Positions 20,720-29,016 of a stretch of DNA of 64,000 bases are shown here, in pieces. Source of the DNA: Myxococcales bacterium (GTDB taxonomy: Bacteria > Myxococcota > Myxococcia > Myxococcales > Anaeromyxobacteraceae); the NCBI GenBank assembly GCA_021806645.1, contig JAJZQX010000003.1:265486-329485 (forward strand). The letters run 5' to 3'. The number at the start of each line of letters is the position of its first letter. Within the stretch, counting starts at the first letter, position 1. A program made the position numbers and the translations under genes. The notes under the pieces are model-generated. The model worked only from the letters and a program-made list of their open reading frames with translations, searched no databases and was not told the DNA's origin.

Positions 20720-23218
20720 TCACTGGACCCGGGACCCGCCGATGTCGCCAAACCCGAGGTCGACCCTGAAGCTGGGGATGCCACCGCAGTCGTTGACCCC
20801 GACCGCCACCTTGAGCTTGAAGCAGCGGCACGGCGAGTCCCACTGCGCCCAGCCGTTCTGCTGCTGGAGGTGCCACGGGCCGATGCTCCGCGCCGGGCCG
20901 CCAGCCTGGCAGGAACCGACCTCGGTGATGCGGGCCGGCAGCAGCACGTCGTAGCCGAAGCTGGCCGGGCCGATCCGGACCCTGGCCCCGAGCGTCGCCG
21001 AGGCGAGCGCCTCCGCGCCGCCGCTCCCGCCCGCGATCTGGTCGAGGGGGCGGATCGAGATGGGCCGCGCGTCGAAGAGGGTGTCCACGCCGGCGCCGAT
21101 CCGGCCCGAGCCGCCCGGCCCGAACGCCAGCAGCCCGCCGTGGAGGTCGTCGCCCCGGCCGTCTCCCAGCGAGAGCCGGAGCCGAAGCTCGGAGAAGCGA
21201 TCGAGCCAGTTGATGGGCGCCGGCTTGGGCGCCGCATCCGGGCGTCCCGCGGTCCAGAACCTGACATCGGCCTCGCCGGTGAGGTAGCCGCGGGAGGCCG
21301 CCGCGCTGACGTACCCCTCGGCCAGCTTGCCGCGACCGAGGTCGACCTCCTGTCCCACCTCGCCACGCAGCAGCGCGAAGGCCGGGGAGTGGAGCCACGA
21401 AGCCAGCGCCAGCCGGAGCTGGATGGAGCGGCCGGGCGGAGCCGCCGAGGCGTAGCGCGGCGCCACGAAGGCGCTGGTGGTGCGGGCCGGCGTGGCGTCG
21501 GCGCGGTCCCAGGCGTCGTAGCCGAAGGCCGGGAGGGCCCGGCCCATCACCGGGCTGGCCAGCAGCCACTCCAGCCGGGGCTCCAGCACGTGGCGCAGCG
21601 TCCCGTAGCGCCGGCTCAGCAGCGTCGTGAGCTCGAGGCCTCCCACCCACCACCCGTTGACCCGGGCCGACTCGCCGGCGTCGAAGACGTAGCCGAGTGC
21701 GGCGCCCCGCACCCACGGCACCACCGAGAGCCAGCCGAGCTGGAGCGGGGCGGCCAGCTCGGCCCGGGCGTCGAGCCGCGAGACCCCCAGCCGCTCGCCG
21801 GGCTGCCACTTCCCGTCGAGCTCGGTGGAATCGGCCGCGTCCCTCTTCCAGCCGCGATCGGCCGGGCCGACGCCGTCGGCGCCGCCGTCCGAGGTGACGC
21901 CGTGGAGCGGCGCGTCGCGCGTCGCACCGATGCGACCGGAGAGCAGCAGCGGCCCGGCCAGCCGCCACGGCGCCAGCGTGACCGCCAGCGACGGCCAGCG
22001 CTCGAAGCCGGGCAGCGCGCTCCCGAAGACCCCGTTGTCGATGACGTTGAGCGAACCGTTGGAAGCCACCGGCTGGAGCCACCCGGCCGCCAGCTCCAGC
22101 GCGAGGGCGTCGGTGCGGTGGGAGAGCAGCAGCGCCGAGCGTCGCGAGGTGGCATCGCGGAGCCGGACGTCGGAGTTGAAGTCGCGCACGTAGAGCGGGT
22201 CGCCCACGAGGTCGAGGGAGAGCCGCACCGAGGTCCGGTCGCTGAAGCGCTGGGCCCAGTCCCCGCGCAACGCCAGCCGGAGCCCGGTCCCGCTGGCCGG
22301 CACCGCCTCCTTGTCGAGGTCATCCTGCAGGTCGAGCCGCAGCTGGACCCCAGCGTCCGGGGCCGGCGCCCAGCGCCCTTCCGCCGACAGTCCCGGGCCG
22401 CGCACCGAGGCATTGCCGCGCTTGACGGCGGCGGACCCCTGGCCGAGGGCGTAGCTCGGGACCAGGGTGAGGTCGGCGGAACGGCCCAGGGTCAGGAAGA
22501 CCGGCTGCCCCACCGACCAGCCGGACGGGCCGGTCGAGCTGAGGATCGGGACCAGGAGGCCGGAGACGCGCGGCGCCAGGGGCACGGTGAGCCACGGCAG
22601 CGTCAAGACCGGCACCGGACGGTCGATGAAGAGGAACCGGGGCGTGACGTAGAGCACCGGCCACTCCAGCCGCGCCTCCAGGCCGGGCCGGACGGTCGCC
22701 GACCGGGCCCGAAGCTCCCACGACGGCGACCCGCCGTCGGGGCAGTCGCAGAGCGAGAGCCGGGCCTGCTGGAGCTGGAGCCGGCCGTCGCCGACGCTGG
22801 TGACGTCGCGCCCCTCGGCGCGCAGGCTGTTGCGGCCACAGCGCGCGGCCTCCTCGAGCGTGACCGCCGAGCCGAACTGGGTTGGTTCCAGCTTGTAGTA
22901 GGCCACCACCTGGTGGGCCTCGAGCGGGCCATCGAGGACGGCGTGGACCTCCTCGGCGAAGAGCACCCGCGTCGGATCGACGAGCAGCACGCCGCCGCTG
23001 GCGGTCACCTCACCGGAGCGTGGATCGTAGGTGGCCTTCCCGGCCCGCAGCGTCGCCGCGCCGCGACTGATCACCACGTCGCCCTCCAGCCGGTAAGTGC
23101 CGGCGGCGACGTCGAAGACGGCCTTGGTGGCCCCGACCTTGGCCTCGCCGCCCCCGCCGGGTGGCGGCGCGGCGGCTGCGAGGAGCCCGGCGGCGGCCAG
23201 GGCGACGAGAATCGGCAC
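20720..23218 (-). CDS. lptD: LPS-assembly outer-membrane protein LptD-like
   Basis: LptD with LptE inserts lipopolysaccharide into the outer leaflet of the outer membrane. The 832-residue protein has a signal peptide (residues 1-17) and an OstA-like N-terminal jellyroll (about 30-150: AVFDVAAGTYRLEGDVVISR). A long beta-barrel follows, including RVSGLLVPILSSTGPSGWSV, a typical LptD barrel start. Cysteines occur as CGRN/CDC near residues 130-165 and as CRCFK near the end, compatible with the inter-domain disulfides of LptD. It starts 9 bp after the double-AMIN gene, so they form an operon. Confidence 0.88.
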   Translation of the reverse strand: MPILVALAAAGLLAAAAPPPGGGGEAKVGATKAVFDVAAGTYRLEGDVVISRGAATLRAGKATYDPRSGEVTASGGVLLVDPTRVLFAEEVHAVLDGPLEAHQVVAYYKLEPTQFGSAVTLEEAARCGRNSLRAEGRDVTSVGDGRLQLQQARLSLCDCPDGGSPSWELRARSATVRPGLEARLEWPVLYVTPRFLFIDRPVPVLTLPWLTVPLAPRVSGLLVPILSSTGPSGWSVGQPVFLTLGRSADLTLVPSYALGQGSAAVKRGNASVRGPGLSAEGRWAPAPDAGVQLRLDLQDDLDKEAVPASGTGLRLALRGDWAQRFSDRTSVRLSLDLVGDPLYVRDFNSDVRLRDATSRRSALLLSHRTDALALELAAGWLQPVASNGSLNVIDNGVFGSALPGFERWPSLAVTLAPWRLAGPLLLSGRIGATRDAPLHGVTSDGGADGVGPADRGWKRDAADSTELDGKWQPGERLGVSRLDARAELAAPLQLGWLSVVPWVRGAALGYVFDAGESARVNGWWVGGLELTTLLSRRYGTLRHVLEPRLEWLLASPVMGRALPAFGYDAWDRADATPARTTSAFVAPRYASAAPPGRSIQLRLALASWLHSPAFALLRGEVGQEVDLGRGKLAEGYVSAAASRGYLTGEADVRFWTAGRPDAAPKPAPINWLDRFSELRLRLSLGDGRGDDLHGGLLAFGPGGSGRIGAGVDTLFDARPISIRPLDQIAGGSGGAEALASATLGARVRIGPASFGYDVLLPARITEVGSCQAGGPARSIGPWHLQQQNGWAQWDSPCRCFKLKVAVGVNDCGGIPSFRVDLGFGDIGGSRVQ

Positions 23219-23227
23219 CCGGAGACC

Positions 23228-24877
23228 CTACTTCTCCGGCGCCGGCTCCGTCGCGGGTTCCGCATCGCCGGCCGGTTCGGCGGCTTCGGCCTTCTCGTCC
23301 GGAGCGACGACCATCCCCTGTTCGTTCTCGAGGGTAGCCTCGCCGGGCGTCTCCTCGGCCCCGGAGGGGGTCGCGGCTTCGCCCGGAGTCGGCGCGGCCG
23401 GCGGCCGCTCGAAGTCGATAGCCAGCGTGTCCCCCTCAACCTTCTGCTGGTAGGGGACCCGCTTCCTGAGCTTGATGTCCACAACGTAGGAGGTGCCTTG
23501 CTTGCTCGGCGTGATCATCGCCACCGCCGACTGGAAGAACGAGGTGTCGAGCGGGCGCGTGTCGTTGCGCCGGCTGGCCCGGGTGTTCTCCACCTCCAGC
23601 CGCACCACGTCGTCCCCGACGTCGGTGATGGTGAACTGGGGGGGGGCGCTGGTCTTGACGAAGACTCGCGAGACGGTGGGCAACTGCTCGAAACCGATGG
23701 CCCGCAACTTGGCCGGCCTGCCCGCCCTGGTGGCCTGGGCCGGAGCCGCGGACAACGAGGAGATGGAGGCGCTGGCTGGCGCCCGGGTGGGAGCCGGAGC
23801 CGGAGTTGCCGCGGGGACCGCGACCGTGACCGGGGCTGGAACCGGTGCCGGTGCCGGTGCCGGTGCCGGAGCTGGGGTCGGCGCCGGGGCCGGAGTCGCG
23901 ACCGGAGCCCGCGGCGGCGGCGTGGCCGCCACGCTGGTCCGGGCCTCGGTGGCCTGCTGTGAGGCCAGCGCCTCCTCGATCTCCCGCCTGGCTTCGGCAT
24001 CGGCCTCCGCCTGGGCACGGGTTTCGCGCTCGGCCTGGGCCGGAGACGGAGCGGCCGGCTCCTCCGCCTGCGGCTCCGGCTCGGCCTTCGGGGCGGGAGC
24101 TGCGGCGACGCGGGCCGCTTCCTCGGCCGCGGCCTTCTCGGCGGCGGCCTTCTCGGCGGCGGCCTTCTCGGCGGCGGCCTTCTCGGCGGCGACCTTCTCG
24201 GCCGCGACCTTCTCGGCGGCGACCTTCTCGGCCTCTCGGGCCCTGGCGTCGGCCTCGAGCTTGGCCTGCGCCTCGCGCTCCCTGGCGCTCGCCTCGGCCG
24301 CCAGCCGGGCCTGCTCCTGGACCTCGCGCTCGAGCTGCTCGCGAGCCCGCGCCTCCTGGAGCGCCGCCTCGTCGGCCTCGGCCTTGGCCGCTGCCGTGGC
24401 AGCCGCCGCCTTACCGTCGGCGCCGTCGGTCGGGGAGGCTCCCGGACCACCGGTCACCTCTGCGGGTTTGGCCGCGGCCACCGCTGCGCCGCCCGGCTTG
24501 GTCACCCGCACCAGCAGGGAGGTGCCCTCGGTCTGGACGTCGGGCGGCTCCACGTCGGCGGTGAATGCCAGCATCACCCGCGCGATGGCGGTCGCCCCCG
24601 AGCCGTAGGCCAGGTTCTTGATCACCCGGATCACGCCGTCTTCGCTGCGCAGGTCCTCGGGGACGCCCTGGAACTTCGACTCCGACAGGTCGATGACGAA
24701 GCGGGCCGGGTCGGCCATCGAGAAGGTGGTGAAGTTGGGCGGCTTGCTCCCCTTCACGGTCACCAGCACGCTGCCACCCTCGTCCTTCACCTCGACACCG
24801 GTGATGACGTTGAGATCCTGCGCCTCGGCGGCGCCGGCGAGAAAGAGGCAGAAGGCCAGGGAAAGGCTGGATCGCAT
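23228..24877 (-). CDS. exported protein with two AMIN-like domains and coiled coil
   Basis: A 549-residue periplasmic protein. Signal peptide at residues 1-19 (AGAAEA). The first AMIN-like domain (about 22-125) contains NFTTFSMADPARFVIDLSES. A long charged coiled coil (about 150-290) has repeats of KVAAE/KAAAE. A Pro/Ala linker (about 330-400) leads to a second AMIN-like domain (about 405-510: FVKTSAPPQFTITDVGDDVV). AMIN domains direct proteins to peptidoglycan or the secretin PilQ; no secretin domain is present, so this is not PilQ itself. The ATG at 24877 is preceded by GGAG. It lies directly upstream of lptD (9 bp). Confidence 0.82.
   Translation of the reverse strand: MRSSLSLAFCLFLAGAAEAQDLNVITGVEVKDEGGSVLVTVKGSKPPNFTTFSMADPARFVIDLSESKFQGVPEDLRSEDGVIRVIKNLAYGSGATAIARVMLAFTADVEPPDVQTEGTSLLVRVTKPGGAAVAAAKPAEVTGGPGASPTDGADGKAAAATAAAKAEADEAALQEARAREQLEREVQEQARLAAEASAREREAQAKLEADARAREAEKVAAEKVAAEKVAAEKAAAEKAAAEKAAAEKAAAEEAARVAAAPAPKAEPEPQAEEPAAPSPAQAERETRAQAEADAEARREIEEALASQQATEARTSVAATPPPRAPVATPAPAPTPAPAPAPAPAPVPAPVTVAVPAATPAPAPTRAPASASISSLSAAPAQATRAGRPAKLRAIGFEQLPTVSRVFVKTSAPPQFTITDVGDDVVRLEVENTRASRRNDTRPLDTSFFQSAVAMITPSKQGTSYVVDIKLRKRVPYQQKVEGDTLAIDFERPPAAPTPGEAATPSGAEETPGEATLENEQGMVVAPDEKAEAAEPAGDAEPATEPAPEK
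24131..24235 (-). repeat. 15-bp tandem repeat coding for KAAAE/KVAAE units
   Basis: Seven copies of a 15-bp unit (plus-strand consensus GGCCTTCTCGGCGGC) encode the coiled coil of the AMIN protein. Length changes would keep the frame. Confidence 0.9.
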
Positions 24878-24968
24878 CGGAGGCTCCGTCGGTCGAATCC
24901 GGCCGAAAAGATAGCACGCACCCCCGGGCGCCCGAAGAATCCGGCCCCGGCGATATCGGGTGGTGCTC

Positions 24969-26180
24969 TCAACGACGCCACAGCAGCGCCCTCGCCTCGC
25001 CCACCAGGTAGAGCGACCCGGCCACCACCACCGGCGCCCCGTCGCCCGCCGCAGCGCGCGCGCCGGCGAGGGCCTCGGCCAGCCCGCCATAGGCAACCGC
25101 CGGCACCCCCAGCGCCTCGGCCGCGGCCCTCAGCTCCGCCACGGCGCGGGCGCGCGGCGTCACCGGCGCCACCAGGTGGAGCCTCCGCACCGCGCCGGCC
25201 AGCGCCGCCAGCATGGCGCGGTGGTCCTTGTCCCCCAGCGCCCCGAAGACCAGCTCGGCAGGACGTCCGGGATGGAAGTCCGCCAGCGCGGCGGCCAGCG
25301 CCCGCGCGCCGTCCGGGTTGTGCGCCCCGTCCAGGAGCACGCCGCCCATCAGCTCGAGCCGGCCCGGCCAGCGGGCGGTGGCGATCCCGCGGGCGATCTC
25401 CCATTCACCCACGGTCACCCCGCCGCGCCGCAGGGCCCGCAGCGCGGCGGCGGCCAGCCCGGCGTTGCCGCGCTGGTGCGCCCCGGCCAGCGCCAGCGGC
25501 CCGTCCCAGCCCGCCGGGGCCACCTCGAACGGCGCGCCGGCCCGCTCCGCCGCGTCGCGCAGCACCTCGAGCACGCCCGGCGGCTGGACCGCGTGGACCA
25601 CCGCCGGGACCCCGGCCTTGAAGATGCCGGCCTTCTCCCGCGCCACCGCCTCGACCGTCTCGCCGAGCCACTGGGTGTGATCGAGCCCGATGGCGGCCAC
25701 CGCGGTCACCGCCGGCGTCACCGCGTTGGTGGCGTCGAGCCGGCCGCCCAGCCCCACCTCGAGCACCGTCACCCCGACCCCGGCCCGGGCGAAGTGGACC
25801 AGCGCCGACAGCGTGGCGAACTCGAAGTAGCTGAGCCGGTCCTCCGGCTCGCCGCCGTCGTGCCACGGGCAGCAGGCCCGGACCTCGGCCACCGCATCGG
25901 CCAGCGCCGCGTCGGAGATGGACTCGCCGCCGACGGCGATCCGCTCGTTGAAGCGCTCGAGGTGGGGCGAGGTGTAGAGCCCGGTCCGGTGCCCGGCCGC
26001 GCCCAAGGCGGCCGCCGCCATGGCGCAGGTGGAGCCCTTCCCGTTGGTGCCGGCGACGTGGAGGATCGGCGCCACCCGCTCGGGGTGGCCGAGGTCGTCG
26101 AGCGCCCGGGCCATGCGCGTCAGCCCGAAGCGCATCGCCAGCGGCGAGAGCGCCTCGAGATACCGGTGCGGATCGATCAT
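24969..26180 (-). CDS. folC: bifunctional folylpolyglutamate synthase/dihydrofolate synthase
   Basis: Adds glutamate to dihydropteroate and then to reduced folates, retaining them in the cell. The 403 residues show the Mur-ligase-like ATP loop HVAGTNGKGSTCAMAAA (about 42-58) and YTSPHLERFNERIAVGGE. Further motifs are FEFATLSALVHFARAGV, GLGGRLDATNAVTPAV and LLDGAHNPDGARALA, all diagnostic of FolC. It begins 21 bp after accD, an order common in bacteria, and supports the folate-dependent enzymes folD, gcvT and purN seen elsewhere in the window. Confidence 0.96.
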   Translation of the reverse strand: MIDPHRYLEALSPLAMRFGLTRMARALDDLGHPERVAPILHVAGTNGKGSTCAMAAAALGAAGHRTGLYTSPHLERFNERIAVGGESISDAALADAVAEVRACCPWHDGGEPEDRLSYFEFATLSALVHFARAGVGVTVLEVGLGGRLDATNAVTPAVTAVAAIGLDHTQWLGETVEAVAREKAGIFKAGVPAVVHAVQPPGVLEVLRDAAERAGAPFEVAPAGWDGPLALAGAHQRGNAGLAAAALRALRRGGVTVGEWEIARGIATARWPGRLELMGGVLLDGAHNPDGARALAAALADFHPGRPAELVFGALGDKDHRAMLAALAGAVRRLHLVAPVTPRARAVAELRAAAEALGVPAVAYGGLAEALAGARAAAGDGAPVVVAGSLYLVGEARALLWRR

Positions 26181-26201
26181 GCCGCGCCGCCGGCCGTGGT
26201 C

Positions 26202-27059
<858 letters not shown>

Positions 27060-27289
27060 GGGTGCTGAACTCCTCGGAACGGTCGTGCCGGTGCGGCGGT
27101 GCGTCCAGGCCGGGCCTGTTTACACCCGGGAGCGGGGTCGGGGGAACGGGGTTGGCGCGCCGGCGGATCGACGGGGCGCGTCAAGAGCAGGTGGGTGAGG
27201 CGCCTGCTGGATTCCGACCGCCCGCCTGGAGCGCCCTGGCAATTCGCGATCGGACGTCGATGCCCACCCCTTGCGGGGCGGTATGGGCC

Positions 27290-27420
27290 ATGGTCGATTC
27301 CTCCTCCGAGGTGGGGCAGAAGGCGACCCTCACCATCACTCACGACGTGGCGTCCGCCTTCGCCACGACCACCTGCCCATAGTGGCCCGGAGACTGAACC
27401 ACCGATCCCGAGTCCCGGGT
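27290..27420 (+). pseudogene. possible remnant of a MaoC-like hydratase N-terminus
   Basis: The plus-strand frame reads MVDSSSEVGQKATLTITHDV then ASAFATTTCP before a stop. This resembles the start of MaoC/hotdog hydratases (EVGQ.ATLT.T...DV..FA). Just past the stop, GGAGACTGAACC looks like a damaged GD-x-NP signature. There is no ribosome binding site and nothing of the remaining domain. It could be chance similarity. Confidence 0.3.
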
Positions 27421-27441
27421 GTCATCAAACTTGATGACACC
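27418..27441. promoter_or_regulatory. 24-bp perfect palindrome, candidate operator
   Basis: GGTGTCATCAA and TTGATGACACC form 11-bp perfect arms around a 2-bp centre. It is unusually AT-rich for this DNA. The very short centre favours a protein-binding site over a terminator, and no T-run follows on either strand. It lies 72 bp beyond the phosphodiesterase stop and 359 bp upstream of accD. Confidence 0.6.
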
Positions 27442-27513
27442 GCCGAGCGAGAGACCAGGCGCCGGCCACGAGCGCTGTCTGCGGTGAGGGGGGCACGGGC
27501 CGCGACGCACCAC

Positions 27514-28278
27514 TCAAAACGTGAAGGTGTCGCCGACTTCCAGGATCCGCACGTTCGGAAGCCTGAGCGCGGCCACCTCGCGGCGCAACGCCGGAACGTA
27601 GGCCGGCTTCAGGTGGTAGAGCAGGATGGGCAGGTCGGCGCGCTGCAGCTTGGCCAGCTCGCGCGCCAGGGTCCTTGGCGTGAGGTGGCCGGACAGGTCG
27701 GCCAACCGCTGCAGGCGGTTGGGGAAGGAGACCTCGACCAGCAGGGCCTTGAGGCCCGGCGTCGAGTTGACCTGCTTCCAGAACCGGGTGGTCGGGCCGG
27801 TGTCGCCGGAGATGGCGAACGCGCTGCGCCCCCTGGAGACCACGAACCCGACCGACTCGACCGGGTGGCGGACCGGCACCGGCTGGAAGGTCAGGCCGCC
27901 GGCCTGGAAGGCGCGCTCGGTGGAGAAGGGGCGCAGCTCCATCACCGGAGACCGGGCCGACGGGATGCGCGTGAAGTCTGGCCAGAGCTTGCCGTTGAAG
28001 ACGCTCTTGTGGAGCGTGCGGGCGCACTCGGTCGAGGCGTGGACCCGCACCGGGGTCTTGCGCAGCCCCACCAGCAGGTCGGCCAGCAGCGGGACGTCCT
28101 TGACGTGGTCGAAGTGGCTGTGGGTCAGCACCACGTCGTCCACCTTCAGCAGCTTGGCGAGCGGCAGCGAGGAGGTGAGGGCCCCGGCGTCGATGGCCAG
28201 CCGCCCGTCCACCAGGAAGCAGGTGGTCCGGTGGTCCGGAAGCTCGCCGCCCGAGCAGCCGAGGACGCGGAACCTCAC
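27514..28278 (-). CDS. metallo-beta-lactamase-fold hydrolase, class II cyclic-nucleotide phosphodiesterase type
   Basis: A 254-residue cytoplasmic hydrolase. Metal-binding motifs are VLTHSHFDHVKDVPLLADL (residues about 50-68), a distal His in PVRHPVESVGFVVSRG, AISGDTGPTTRFW (Asp) and HLKPAY near the end. The compact layout fits the class II cAMP phosphodiesterase group (PDE1/CpdP-like) better than RNase Z or glyoxalase II. Its ATG overlaps the stop of the Crp-like gene (ATGA), and a CHASE2-adenylate cyclase precedes that gene. This context strongly suggests it destroys a cyclic nucleotide. Substrate is inferred, not shown. Confidence 0.8.
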   Translation of the reverse strand: MRFRVLGCSGGELPDHRTTCFLVDGRLAIDAGALTSSLPLAKLLKVDDVVLTHSHFDHVKDVPLLADLLVGLRKTPVRVHASTECARTLHKSVFNGKLWPDFTRIPSARSPVMELRPFSTERAFQAGGLTFQPVPVRHPVESVGFVVSRGRSAFAISGDTGPTTRFWKQVNSTPGLKALLVEVSFPNRLQRLADLSGHLTPRTLARELAKLQRADLPILLYHLKPAYVPALRREVAALRLPNVRILEVGDTFTF

Positions 28279-28922
28279 CCGAGGTCTCCGAACTGCGCCT
28301 TCATCTGGAGGAACTCCAGGAAGTGGCGGAGCTTGTCGGTGTCGGGCACCACGAAGCCGTCGGGGTGGACCGAGACGATCTTGGCCTTGAGCAGCTTCAT
28401 GAGCGCCTCGTCGGCCTGGTCGGGCTTGACGCCGACGCGGGCCGCCAGGTCGCGCGGGGCCATGTCGATCTTCATCCCGGCGGCGGTCCTGGTGCCGCGC
28501 TCGGCCGCCACCGACAGCCAGTGGACCACCCGCGAGGCCGCGTCGGTGAGCAGCAGGTTCTCGATCTGCTCGTTGGCCTCGGCCAGCCGGTCGGAGAGCT
28601 TCTTGATGAGCCGGACCGCGATCTCGGCGTTGGACCGGATCATGGTCTCGAAGGTCCTGGCGTCGATCACCAGCAAGCGGCAGTCGTCGTCGCAGATGGC
28701 GGTGGCGCTGCGCGGCCTGTTGTTGAGGATGGCCATCTCGCCGAGGAACTCGCCGGGGCCGAGCCTGGAGAGGATCTTCTCCACCTCGCCCACCCGCTTG
28801 CTGATGGTCACGCTCCCGGCGTTGACGACGAACATCTCCCGCCCCTCGTCTCCCTCGCGGAAGAGGACGGTGCCGCTGGGGAACTCCCGGCCGAAGCGCT
28901 GGAAGAGGGGATCGTCGGACAT
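28275..28922 (-). CDS. Crp/Fnr-type cyclic-nucleotide-binding regulator
   Basis: A 215-residue protein with an N-terminal cyclic-nucleotide-binding domain (residues about 5-120). The phosphate-binding cassette FLGEMAILNNRPRSATA keeps the Glu that contacts the ribose and the Arg that contacts the phosphate, so true ligand binding is likely. A dimerisation helix (about 110-135) and a C-terminal winged helix (about 140-200: PRDLAARVGVKPDQADEALM) follow, so it may bind DNA. The start at 28922 gives MSDDPLFQRF. It sits between an adenylate cyclase gene and a phosphodiesterase gene, overlapping the latter. Confidence 0.88.
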   Translation of the reverse strand: MSDDPLFQRFGREFPSGTVLFREGDEGREMFVVNAGSVTISKRVGEVEKILSRLGPGEFLGEMAILNNRPRSATAICDDDCRLLVIDARTFETMIRSNAEIAVRLIKKLSDRLAEANEQIENLLLTDAASRVVHWLSVAAERGTRTAAGMKIDMAPRDLAARVGVKPDQADEALMKLLKAKIVSVHPDGFVVPDTDKLRHFLEFLQMKAQFGDLG

Positions 28923-29016
28923 GTCGGGGCGCGTCACCTCGTGGTCACTTAGCCGACGTGACTCGGGGCTGTCAACGAAAGGGCCAGGCGCCACGCACCC
29001 TTGAACGGCACGCCGC

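Larger units (their letters stand above)
27060..27513. other. 454-bp intergenic region
   Basis: No intact gene is supported here. It holds the accD 5' region, a possible decayed MaoC-like fragment (27290-27420) and a 24-bp palindrome (27418-27441). Other open frames lack recognisable protein features. Confidence 0.6.

Noticed and set aside
23228..24877. PilQ secretin
   Set aside because: AMIN-like domains are present but the secretin and NolW domains are absent.
27418..27441. Rho-independent terminator of the phosphodiesterase gene
   Set aside because: No T-run on either strand and only a 2-bp centre; an operator is more likely.
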